A stretch of 20,001 bases of DNA, from assembly GCA_934463455.1 (NCBI GenBank), contig CAKSJU010000032.1:1-20001 (forward strand). Direction: 5' to 3'. The position numbers and the translations under genes were made by a program. Shown piece after piece: positions 1 to 6,807 of the stretch. Source of the DNA: an uncultured Clostridia bacterium. Lineage in GTDB: Bacteria > Bacillota > Clostridia > UBA1381. Numbering within the stretch: position 1 is the first letter of the stretch; every line of letters starts with the position of its first letter. Below the pieces are notes generated by a model that did not search any database, had not been told where the DNA came from, and saw only the letters and a program-made list of their open reading frames with translations.

Positions 1-89
1 TGGAGGAGAGGATGGGATTCGAACCCACGAATGCTATTAACATTACAGCATTTCCAATGCTGCGCCTTCGACCTCTCGGCCACCTCTCC
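1..89 (-). tRNA. tRNA-Ser (anticodon GGA)
   Basis: Read on the minus strand, the sequence folds as a class II tRNA. The acceptor GGAGAGG (83-89) pairs fully with CCTCTCC (5-11), and the anticodon stem CAGCA/TGCTG flanks the loop TTGGAAA, with GGA at 53-55. A long variable arm (AATG/CATT stem) precedes a T arm of GTGGG-TTCGAAT-CCCAT. An encoded 3' CCA lies at 1-3. GGA reads the serine codons UCC and UCU, and the long variable arm is expected for tRNA-Ser. The discriminator base before CCA is T (position 4 is A on the plus strand), whereas most bacterial tRNA-Ser have G73. It is transcribed away from the protein genes by its own promoter at 104-132. Confidence 0.95.
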
Positions 90-103
90 GAAAGCACTTA
101 AAT

Positions 104-132
104 ATTATATACTATTAATAACAAAATGTCAA
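104..132 (-). promoter_or_regulatory. Sigma-A promoter for tRNA-Ser
   Basis: On the minus strand a perfect -35 TTGACA (plus-strand TGTCAA, 127-132) is followed by a 17-bp spacer and a perfect -10 TATAAT (plus-strand ATTATA, 104-109). Transcription would start around 97, a few bases before the mature tRNA 5' end at 89. Both boxes and the spacing match the housekeeping sigma consensus. Confidence 0.85.
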
Positions 133-179
133 GTGTTTTAAAGAAAAAAACTTAAAATCCAATAAAACAATATAATATG

Positions 180-208
180 TTGACAAATGTATAAAAAAAT
201 AGTATAAT
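180..208 (+). promoter_or_regulatory. Sigma-A promoter for the tandem membrane-protein genes
   Basis: A perfect TTGACA (180-185), a 17-bp spacer and a perfect TATAAT (203-208) predict a start near 215 and a leader of about 40 bases before the ATG at 257. The upstream DNA is A-rich, which could act as an UP element. The promoter is back to back with the tRNA-Ser promoter; the two -35 boxes are 47 bp apart. Confidence 0.85.
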
Positions 209-256
209 ATATACAGGTGGGACAAATAAAAAATTATAAATGGAGATTGTGCCGTA

Positions 257-1018
257 ATGTATTTTTTAAAAAGATTGGAAGAAACTGTGATTATCAGTAT
301 GATTTCATCACTGCCGATATATATTTTATTTAGACTGGGATTAGTACTTACAACAAAAATTGAAGCATTTATTGCTTTTTTTATTTCGGCTTTTGCATTT
401 TACATCCTTAACGGTTTGTGTTTGAAAAGGCATCTGGCTCATACACTTAACAGAAAAATGTACTTATATATAAATTTGATGTTGTTTGCTGTACAGCTGG
501 CAATTTGTTTTTTGTGTATAGGTTTCGGTAATATAGGTACATATATTGCTTTTTTCGGATATTCGAAATTGCTCAGGATTTTTTTGCCGGATCCGTTTTC
601 GGATTCGATGGCTTATGCTTTTATTTCAGCAGGTATATTTTATTTTTTGTATTTGGGAATGATATTGTATTTTCCTCTTACAGCTAAGGAAAAAGTGAAT
701 ACAATAATTGAAGAAATGGAAGAATTTTCTGTATCCGATGATATACCGGAGAAAAATTTTAAGCCGAAAAAGAAAAATATCAAAAGGGCATATGATGAGG
801 ATTTTATTGCCGAAGCTGTCAGAACAGCGGCTGTTCGAGGTATAAAAGAGGCATCGGAAGAGCTGGGGGTTTCAAGATACAGTATTGAAAAATGGTGCGA
901 GAAGAACAAAGAAGTTTTTGATACGGCATTAAAAGAAGCGGAAGCTGCTGCGGAAGAGGCAGCGGAGGAGAATGGATATACGCAGGATGCTGCGGAAGAA
1001 AACGGCGAAGGAGAATAG
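257..1018 (+). CDS. Uncharacterised four-helix membrane protein with C-terminal HTH tail
   Basis: I do not recognise this 253-residue protein. Four hydrophobic segments (about 10-30, 36-56, 69-90 and 118-140) predict an integral membrane N-terminal half. The remainder (142-253) is hydrophilic. A Lys-rich patch near 169-177 leads into residues 179-216, whose pattern (Phe183, Glu186-Ala-Val, Gly195, Ala199, Glu202-Leu-Gly-Val-Ser, Trp213) resembles the helix-turn-helix of IS3-family transposase OrfA proteins. An Ala/Glu-rich tail follows. The membrane half aligns without gaps over about 110 residues to the next gene product. ATG 257 is preceded by a modest GGAG at 242-245. A membrane-tethered DNA-binding regulator is one possible reading, but this is inference. 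Base composition resembles the neighbours, and no transposon ends are seen. Confidence 0.8.
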   Translation: MYFLKRLEETVIISMISSLPIYILFRLGLVLTTKIEAFIAFFISAFAFYILNGLCLKRHLAHTLNRKMYLYINLMLFAVQLAICFLCIGFGNIGTYIAFFGYSKLLRIFLPDPFSDSMAYAFISAGIFYFLYLGMILYFPLTAKEKVNTIIEEMEEFSVSDDIPEKNFKPKKKNIKRAYDEDFIAEAVRTAAVRGIKEASEELGVSRYSIEKWCEKNKEVFDTALKEAEAAAEEAAEENGYTQDAAEENGEGE

Positions 1019-1021
1019 AAT

Positions 1022-1510
1022 ATGATACATTTGGTTATCAGACGTTTTGTTGAAACTATATTGGTAGGAATTCTTTCGTCAATGCCCGCATATCTGTTTT
1101 TAAGAGACGGAACCGTTCATATGAGTGCGGCGAAAGGTGTTCTTTTGTTTATGTTTACGGCTTTAATATTCGGAGCACTCAGTATATTTTTATTCAGGAA
1201 ATGTGTATTTATATTACTTGATAAAAATATGTATGTCAAGGTGAACTTATATGCAATAGGTGCGGCGGTACTTATGAATATTTTATTTTTGTTTGCGGAA
1301 AATAAAGAATTGTACATTTCCTTTTTTTCATATACAAAATGTATAAAAGCTTTTACGCCAGAAGTATTTCCGGGGGTACTGCGTACTTTTATATCTCTGT
1401 TATTTTTTTGGAGCGCTTATACGGCGGAAATGTATTTTTGCCCTAAATTGTTTGGCAGGCAAATCAGAATTATGAGAGAATGCGCAGAGGAGTATCAATC
1501 TGAAGAATAA
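1022..1510 (+). CDS. Uncharacterised four-helix membrane protein, paralog of the upstream gene product
   Basis: This 162-residue protein, which I do not recognise, is a shortened paralog of the preceding gene product. With an offset of two residues it shares Glu-Thr at 11-12, the Ser-Ser-x-Pro-x-Tyr-x-x-x-Arg motif at 19-28, Met-Tyr-x-x-x-Asn-Leu at 70-76 and Tyr-Ile-x-Phe-Phe-x-Tyr-x-Lys at 98-106. Four hydrophobic segments are predicted, and the protein ends soon after the last one, so it has no HTH tail. The ATG lies 3 bases after the upstream stop. Its ribosome binding site (AAGGAGA, about 1008-1013) sits inside the end of the upstream gene, so the two are probably co-translated in similar amounts. 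A perfect terminator follows. A heteromeric membrane complex is plausible but unproven. Confidence 0.8.
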   Translation: MIHLVIRRFVETILVGILSSMPAYLFLRDGTVHMSAAKGVLLFMFTALIFGALSIFLFRKCVFILLDKNMYVKVNLYAIGAAVLMNILFLFAENKELYISFFSYTKCIKAFTPEVFPGVLRTFISLLFFWSAYTAEMYFCPKLFGRQIRIMRECAEEYQSEE

Positions 1511-1518
1511 CAATAATA

Positions 1519-1556
1519 GGGTATGGAAAAAAGTTTAATTTATTTTTCCTATTCCC
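1519..1556 (+). other. Imperfect hairpin before the terminator
   Basis: GGGTATGG and the downstream CCTATTCCC can pair, with one T-T mismatch and a G-T wobble, around a stem extended by A and T runs. It lies between the stop at 1510 and the perfect terminator stem at 1559. It may support RNA stability or early termination. It is weaker than the following hairpin. Confidence 0.4.
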
Positions 1557-1558
1557 TC

Positions 1559-1591
1559 AAAAGGCGGTGTACTTTTTATACACCGCCTTTT
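1559..1591. terminator. Perfect intrinsic terminator after the membrane-protein pair
   Basis: The 13-bp perfect inverted repeat AAAAGGCGGTGTA (1559-1571) / TACACCGCCTTTT (1579-1591) has a 7-base loop (1572-1578). The GC-rich core is flanked by an A run on one side and a T run on the other, so it should work in both directions. It insulates the membrane-protein genes from the yicC block. Confidence 0.9.
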
Positions 1592-1680
1592 GCTTGTACT
1601 GCATAAAGCGGCATATTTTTTAATAAACGGTAAATTTTTTAAAAAAATTTCAAAAATCTATGTTCTTTTTTGAAAAAGTG

Positions 1681-1689
1681 TGGTATAAT
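1681..1689 (+). promoter_or_regulatory. Extended -10 promoter for the yicC operon
   Basis: TGGTATAAT is a perfect extended -10 element. At 17-bp spacing the -35 hexamer (TGTTCT, 1661-1666) is poor, so the extended -10 would carry recognition. A/T tracts at 1632-1650 lie where an UP element would sit. The predicted start is near 1696, about 26 bases before the yicC start codon. Confidence 0.7.
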
Positions 1690-1721
1690 AAAATGTAATA
1701 ATGATAAAGTAGGTGAATTGC

Positions 1722-2600
1722 GTGCTGAAAAGTATGACCGGATACGGCAGATGTGAAATGCCGGAGGAAGGCAGAAAAGTATTGGTGGAAATTAAATCCG
1801 TAAATCACAGATATTCGGATTATACCGTTAAGCTTCCGAGGTATTACGGCTTTTTGGAGGACAGAATAAGAAAAAAGGTTTCGGAGACAATATCAAGAGG
1901 TAAAGTTGATATATTTGTGTCTATCGAAAATTATAATGATAACGATACGGAAATATCATTAAAAGAAGACTATGCAAAAAATTACATAGAAACCTTATAC
2001 GCATTGCGGGACAAGTTCGGATTAAAAGATGATATTTCGGTTACATCCGTTGCGAGAAATCAAGATATATTCAATGTTGAACGCAAGCAGGAGGATGAGG
2101 AAGAAATCTGGAAAGCGGTAGAGCCCGCATTGTCCGGAGCGTTGTCTGCATTCGTTGCTATGCGTGCGAGAGAGGGAGAGCGGATACAGGCTGATTTGCA
2201 GCAGCGTATTGAATATATGAAAACTCTTGCGGTAAAAATAGATGAGCGTTCGCCCGAGACGGTTTCGGAGTACAAGGATAAATTGTATTCAAAAATCAAA
2301 GAAATTCTTGCCGATAAAGAAATTGATGAAGCGAGAATATTAACCGAAGTGGCAATTTTTGCGGATAAAGTGGCTATAAATGAAGAGATGGTGCGTCTGT
2401 CAAGCCATTTTGAAGAATTTTACAATATTATATCAGCTAATGAGCCGGCAGGCAGAAAGCTTGATTTTCTTATTCAGGAAATTAACAGAGAGATTAATAC
2501 AACAGGCTCAAAAGCAAATGATATAGAGATAGCAAAGCTTGTGGTTGAGCTTAAAGCGGAGACCGAAAAGCTTCGTGAACAAATTCAGAACATAGAATAA
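1722..2600 (+). CDS. yicC: YicC/YloC family endoribonuclease
   Basis: The 292-residue protein carries the family N-terminal signature SMTGYGR at residues 4-10. It also has the conserved C-terminal region with RLSSHFEEF, GRKLDFLIQEINREINTTGSKAND and a final EKLREQIQNIE. Members of this family, such as E. coli YicC and B. subtilis YloC, are cytoplasmic oligomeric endoribonucleases involved in RNA turnover. I place the start at GTG 1722 because AGGTGA (1711-1716) is correctly spaced for it, and the product then begins like its homologs. An in-frame GTG at 1713 overlaps that ribosome binding site and would add three residues. It is the first gene of the long operon, as in Bacillus. Confidence 0.93.
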   Translation: MLKSMTGYGRCEMPEEGRKVLVEIKSVNHRYSDYTVKLPRYYGFLEDRIRKKVSETISRGKVDIFVSIENYNDNDTEISLKEDYAKNYIETLYALRDKFGLKDDISVTSVARNQDIFNVERKQEDEEEIWKAVEPALSGALSAFVAMRAREGERIQADLQQRIEYMKTLAVKIDERSPETVSEYKDKLYSKIKEILADKEIDEARILTEVAIFADKVAINEEMVRLSSHFEEFYNIISANEPAGRKLDFLIQEINREINTTGSKANDIEIAKLVVELKAETEKLREQIQNIE

Positions 2601-2611
2601 GGGGGATTAAC

Positions 2612-2878
2612 GTGAAACTGATTAACATAGGCTTCGGCAACATGGTTTCGGCAAACCGCCTTGTTGCAGTGGTAAGCCCGGAATCCGCTCCGATAAAAAG
2701 AATTATACGTGAGGCGGAGGACAAGGGTATGCTTGTTAATGCAACCTACGGCAGAAGAACACGCGCCGTGTTGGTAAGCGACAGCGGACATATAATATTA
2801 TCGTCATTGCAGCCGGAGACGGTGGCAAATCGTCTTACGGCAACAGAGGGCGAAGACGAGGAGGCAATATATGAATAA
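2612..2878 (+). CDS. remA: RemA family regulator (DUF370)
   Basis: This 88-residue protein matches the RemA/YlzA family across its whole length. Diagnostic stretches are the INIGFGNMV start, SAPIKR near residue 26, the region ATYGRRTRAVLVSDSGHIILS and a PETVANRL end. In B. subtilis RemA is a ring-forming DNA-binding protein that activates biofilm matrix operons and osmoprotection genes. Its conservation in non-biofilm species suggests wider roles. The GTG start at 2612 has a GGGGGA site at 2601-2606. The gene lies between yicC and gmk, the usual Firmicutes order, and overlaps gmk by 8 bases. Target genes in this organism are not shown by the window. Confidence 0.93.
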   Translation: MKLINIGFGNMVSANRLVAVVSPESAPIKRIIREAEDKGMLVNATYGRRTRAVLVSDSGHIILSSLQPETVANRLTATEGEDEEAIYE

Positions 2879-3467
2879 GGGTAATCTGTTTGTTATTTCG
2901 GGACCTTCGGGAACGGGAAAAGGAACGGTTTGCGAAGAAATTTTGAAGCTTGAGCCGATATTTTTGTCTGTTTCCGCAACCACGCGCGAAAGGCGAAATA
3001 ATGAGGTTGACGGAGTGACATATAATTATACAACCAAAGAACAGTTTAAACGAATGATAGACAATGATGAAATGCTCGAATGGGCTGTTTACGGGAATAA
3101 TTACTACGGCACACCGAAAAAAAATGTTGAAAATCTCCTTGAACAAGGAAAGAATGTATTGCTGGAAATAGAGCCGCAGGGAGCGCTGAAGGTAAAAAAT
3201 CTTATGCCGGAGGCTTTTCTGATATTTCTAATTCCGCCGTCCATGAAAGAATTGAAAAAAAGACTTTCCGAGCGCGGCAGAGAAAACGAAGAGCAGATAA
3301 AAACGAGGCTGGAGGCTGCGGCGTGGGAAATGAATCAAGCACCGAAATATAATGAAATTGTTGTTAATGATAAGCTTGACATCTGTGTTGAACATATAAT
3401 TAAAATTATTCATAAAAGAAATGAAAAAACTATGGAATTGGAGAGATTGTTAAATGAGAAAATCTAG
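2871..3467 (+). CDS. gmk: Guanylate kinase
   Basis: The enzyme phosphorylates GMP to GDP with ATP in the cytoplasm, feeding GTP and (p)ppGpp pools. The 198-residue product has the P-loop GPSGTGKGT at residues 11-19, followed by the TTR..R..E..G..Y region that binds GMP and by the EPQGALKVK segment equivalent to the E-x-D/E-x-Q-G motif of the family. The length is close to the usual 200-210. The ATG at 2871 lies within the last codons of remA, with GAGGAGG just upstream. The 3' end overlaps rpoZ by 14 bases, so expression of the three genes is probably translationally coupled. Confidence 0.97.
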   Translation: MNKGNLFVISGPSGTGKGTVCEEILKLEPIFLSVSATTRERRNNEVDGVTYNYTTKEQFKRMIDNDEMLEWAVYGNNYYGTPKKNVENLLEQGKNVLLEIEPQGALKVKNLMPEAFLIFLIPPSMKELKKRLSERGRENEEQIKTRLEAAAWEMNQAPKYNEIVVNDKLDICVEHIIKIIHKRNEKTMELERLLNEKI

Positions 3468-3795
3468 CTTAAAAAGAAATGAAGATTCAACTATTATGAT
3501 TAAACCGGGAATTACAACCCTTTCAAGATGTGTTGATTCACGATACACTCTTGTGACAATGGTTGCAAAGCGTGCGAGAATGTTGGGAAATGACGAGGGA
3601 TTGGTACCGTGCGGGTCTAAAAAGGCGGTATCGATTGCGGTTGAAGAAGTAGCATCGGGAAAAGTAGGCTATATACGCAGAGAAAGATGCTATAATGAAG
3701 ATACTTTTTATACAGACAATATAAAAGATGATGCGGTTAATCTTGATGAGATTGAAAATGAGAAAACAGCGGAAGAGGAAGCAAAAGCGGAATAA
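3454..3795 (+). CDS. rpoZ: RNA polymerase omega subunit
   Basis: This 113-residue protein carries the omega signature: MIKPGI, then SRYTLV and the AKRAR box, followed by KKAVSIAVEEVASGKV. Omega binds the beta' subunit and helps RNA polymerase assembly. The assigned start at ATG 3454 has a good GGAGAG site at 3440-3445 and gives about 14 residues before the usual omega N-terminus. An internal ATG at 3496 would give the canonical start but has only a weak site. The C-terminal tail is very acidic (Asp/Glu-rich from about residue 90). It overlaps gmk. In Bacillus coaBC comes next, but here priA does. Confidence 0.93.
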   Translation: MRKSSLKRNEDSTIMIKPGITTLSRCVDSRYTLVTMVAKRARMLGNDEGLVPCGSKKAVSIAVEEVASGKVGYIRRERCYNEDTFYTDNIKDDAVNLDEIENEKTAEEEAKAE

Positions 3796-3820
3796 ATTCG
3801 GAAAGGCGAGTGTAGCTTAA

Positions 3821-6253
3821 GTGATAGCGCAGGTTATAGTTAATCACAATTCAAAAGCGGTAGATAAACTCTACGATTATCGTGTGCCTAAAGAAGCAGA
3901 AGATAAAATCGGAGTCGGATTTCGCGTTATAGTGCCGTTTGGCAGAGGAAATCAGCAAAAAGAGGCCTTTGTATTTAAGATTAACGAAAAATCAAGAGCT
4001 AAAGAGCTTAAGGAGATAGAAAGCGTAGTAGATAAAGAGCGCGTGTTTGACGATAAAATGCTGAAGCTGATTTATTGGATGCGCGAAAAATATTTGTGTT
4101 CGTATATCGATATTATACGAGCTGTCGTTCCGGCGGGAATTTCGGCAAAGCCGGAGGAGTGGATTGTTATTGCAAATCCGAATGTTCCGCTTCGCTCGCA
4201 AACTCAAAAAAAAATATTTGATATATTAAACGATAACGGCGGCGCATGTGAAATAAATTACTTCATGCAGTTTTTTGAAAATAATGTCAGAGCGCATATT
4301 TCGAGAATGTGCGAAAACGGTGTGCTGAAATTGGAATACAGAGAGAATATAAAGGTAAAGGACAGGCAAATACGTGTTGCAAAGCTTGATATAGATGAAG
4401 CGGATTTGAATGATGAAACAGAGCTTTTATATAAAAACAGAGCTTATGCTCAGGCAAAAATACTGGAAATTCTTTCGGGGAATGAGTTTATCGCAGTTTC
4501 GGATTTGGTAAAGTTTGCGGATTGCAGCTACAATACTGTATCGGCATTGGAGAAAAAAGGTCTGATTAAGCTGATGAATATAACGGTGCTGCGTCAGCCG
4601 GAAACCGTAATGGAAGTAAAAAGAAGCACACCGCCGCAATTGAATGATGAGCAAAAAGCCGCTGCCGAAAAAATTTCGGAATTGATAAATGCGGAAAAAT
4701 ATGCGTCCGCACTTCTTTACGGAGTGACAGGAAGCGGAAAAACCGAAGTGTTTATGAACGCTATTGAAAACGTGATTGCAAAGGGAAAACAGGCGATAAT
4801 GCTTGTGCCGGAAATATCTCTCACTCCGCAGACGGTTAACCGATTTACAAGCAGATTCGGAAAAAGAATAGCAATTATGCACAGCGGACTTTCTCTCGGA
4901 GAAAGATATGACCAATGGAAAAGAATACGAAGCGGAGAAGCCGACATTGTGATAGGTGCGAGATCGGCTGTTTTTGCACCTTGTAATAATATAGGAATTA
5001 TAATAATGGATGAGGAGCATGAGCAGACCTATAAGTCTGAAATGCCGCCGAGATACGAAACTCATGAAGTAGCAAAATTCAGGGCTGCACAGCACGATGC
5101 CGTATTGCTTTTGGCATCGGCGACACCGTCGGTGAAAAGCTTTCAAAAAGCTTTAAACGGTGAACATGTACTTTTAAAATTGACAAAACGTGCCAACGCG
5201 GGGCATATGCCCGAGGTTATAATAACCGATATGAGGAAAGAGCTTGAAGAAGGCAACAAATCTATCTTCAGCCGCAGGCTGGCAGAAGAAATTGAAAAAA
5301 ATCTTCAAAATAAAGAACAAACGATTTTATTTTTAAACAGAAGAGGTTTTTCTACTTTTGTATCTTGCCGAAGCTGCGGGTTTGTTGCAAGATGTCCGTC
5401 CTGCAGCATTTCTCTTACATATCATAAGTTTTCGAACAGCTTGAAGTGTCATTACTGCGGATATACTCATCCGGATTATGAAGTGTGCCCGGTTTGCGGA
5501 AGTAAATATATACGATATTTCGGAGGCGGAACGCAAAAAGTTGAAGAAGAAGTAAAAAAGCTTTTTCCGAACGCATCAACAATAAGAATGGATGTGGATA
5601 CCACCGGCAGGAAATATGCTCATGAGAAAATTCTAAATGAATTTGATAAAAAGAAAATTGATATATTAATAGGTACTCAAATGGTTGCAAAGGGGTTGGA
5701 TTTTGAAAATGTAACTCTTGTCGGAGTAATTTCGGCGGATGTTATGCTGAATCTTGATGACTTCAGAGCAAGCGAACGAAGCTTTTCGATTTTGGAACAG
5801 GTTACGGGGCGGGCAGGCAGAGCAAAAAAGCCCGGCAGAGCCGTAATTCAAACTTATTCTCCGGATAATACATCGGTGATATGTACAAAAAAGCATGATT
5901 ACTTGGAATTTTATCAATCGGAAATAGCGATGCGCAGCGCGTTATGGTATCCGCCGTTTTGCGAAATGGTGCTTGTTATGTTTTCATCATCAAGCGAACA
6001 TTTGACGGCACAGGCTGCCAGATATTTTCTAAAATGTATAGCAAAAATAAAAAAATCGGAGCAGAGAGTGCAGATACTCGGACCGATACCGTCTGCCGTG
6101 TCAAAGATAAAAAACAAGTATAGATGGCAGCTTGTTATAAAATGTGAAAATTCGGACAGATTAAATGTTATTTTGGAAGAGGCGAGAAGCACCGCGGCAA
6201 AAAGTTATAAGCATGTATCTGTTGTAATAGATAAAAATCCTAACGGGATTTAA
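3821..6253 (+). CDS. priA: Primosomal protein N' (replication restart helicase PriA)
   Basis: PriA is a 3'-to-5' DNA helicase that recognises stalled forks and reloads the replicative helicase. The 810-residue protein has the N-terminal 3'-end-binding and winged-helix region (about 1-260). Walker A GVTGSGKTE lies at 301-309 and the DEEH Walker B box at 397-400. Eight zinc-binding cysteines are present at 516, 519, 525, 528, 543, 546, 556 and 559. Helicase motifs V and VI (GTQMVAKGLDFE and QVTGRAGRA) follow. All catalytic features are intact and the length is normal for Gram-positive PriA. The GTG start at 3821 follows the GGAAAGGCGAG region (3800-3810). It comes directly after rpoZ. Confidence 0.97.
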   Translation: MIAQVIVNHNSKAVDKLYDYRVPKEAEDKIGVGFRVIVPFGRGNQQKEAFVFKINEKSRAKELKEIESVVDKERVFDDKMLKLIYWMREKYLCSYIDIIRAVVPAGISAKPEEWIVIANPNVPLRSQTQKKIFDILNDNGGACEINYFMQFFENNVRAHISRMCENGVLKLEYRENIKVKDRQIRVAKLDIDEADLNDETELLYKNRAYAQAKILEILSGNEFIAVSDLVKFADCSYNTVSALEKKGLIKLMNITVLRQPETVMEVKRSTPPQLNDEQKAAAEKISELINAEKYASALLYGVTGSGKTEVFMNAIENVIAKGKQAIMLVPEISLTPQTVNRFTSRFGKRIAIMHSGLSLGERYDQWKRIRSGEADIVIGARSAVFAPCNNIGIIIMDEEHEQTYKSEMPPRYETHEVAKFRAAQHDAVLLLASATPSVKSFQKALNGEHVLLKLTKRANAGHMPEVIITDMRKELEEGNKSIFSRRLAEEIEKNLQNKEQTILFLNRRGFSTFVSCRSCGFVARCPSCSISLTYHKFSNSLKCHYCGYTHPDYEVCPVCGSKYIRYFGGGTQKVEEEVKKLFPNASTIRMDVDTTGRKYAHEKILNEFDKKKIDILIGTQMVAKGLDFENVTLVGVISADVMLNLDDFRASERSFSILEQVTGRAGRAKKPGRAVIQTYSPDNTSVICTKKHDYLEFYQSEIAMRSALWYPPFCEMVLVMFSSSSEHLTAQAARYFLKCIAKIKKSEQRVQILGPIPSAVSKIKNKYRWQLVIKCENSDRLNVILEEARSTAAKSYKHVSVVIDKNPNGI

Positions 6254-6328
6254 ATCGGAGTTCAACTCTCATCTTTGCTTACAAGGAACAGAGCTTGCGA
6301 CAGATTATATAGGAAAGGAAGCCTGATT

Positions 6329-6781
6329 ATGGCAATTAGAGAAATAAGAAAAAAAGATGATGAAATATTAACGAAAGTATGTAAAGAGGTCAAAGTATTT
6401 GATAACAGGCTTGCGATTTTACTTGATGATATGTATGAAACGATGCAGAAAAACAATGGTGTCGGGCTTGCCGCACCGCAGGTGGGAATATTAAAGCGTG
6501 CGGTGGTGGTTGATGTCGGTGACGGCAGAATAGAGCTTATTAACCCGATTATTATAAAACAAAGCGGTAAGCAGACCGGCAGCGAAGGCTGCCTGAGTGT
6601 TCCGGGAGTTTTCGGAGAAGTTGAAAGACCGAAAAAAGTTACGGTAAAGGCTCAGGACAGAAACGGGAATACATTTGAAGTTAAAGGCGAAGACCTGCTT
6701 GCGCGGGCATTCTGCCATGAAATAGACCATTTGGAGGGAAAACTCTTTTTGGATAAGGTAATAAGATTTATTGAAGAATAA
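6329..6781 (+). CDS. def: Peptide deformylase
   Basis: Peptide deformylase removes the formyl group from the N-terminal methionine of new proteins as they leave the ribosome. The 150-residue product has the three family motifs: GVGLAAPQ at 44-51, EGCLS at 86-90 and HEIDH at 130-134. Cys88, His130 and His134 should bind the metal and Glu131 should be catalytic. I start it at ATG 6329, which has an excellent AGGAAAGGAAG site at 6311-6321 and gives the canonical MAIREIR start. The reading frame stays open further upstream, but without homology. It is paired with fmt, which adds the formyl group that this enzyme removes. Confidence 0.96.
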   Translation: MAIREIRKKDDEILTKVCKEVKVFDNRLAILLDDMYETMQKNNGVGLAAPQVGILKRAVVVDVGDGRIELINPIIIKQSGKQTGSEGCLSVPGVFGEVERPKKVTVKAQDRNGNTFEVKGEDLLARAFCHEIDHLEGKLFLDKVIRFIEE

Positions 6782-6807
6782 TTTGCATTTTACGGGAGGA
6801 TTTTGCT

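Noticed and set aside
4427..5146. Antisense open frame of 239 codons opposite priA
   Set aside because: It covers the priA helicase core, where codon constraint explains the open frame. The product looks like a reverse-complement artefact without motifs.
6254..6328. Possible promoter in the priA-def gap
   Set aside because: TTGCTT and TATATA-like strings are present but no pair has acceptable spacing, and the gap is short within a continuous operon.
6275..6328. N-terminal extension of def from the upstream in-frame ATG
   Set aside because: The added residues match no deformylase, and the strong AGGAAAGGAAG site points to ATG 6329.
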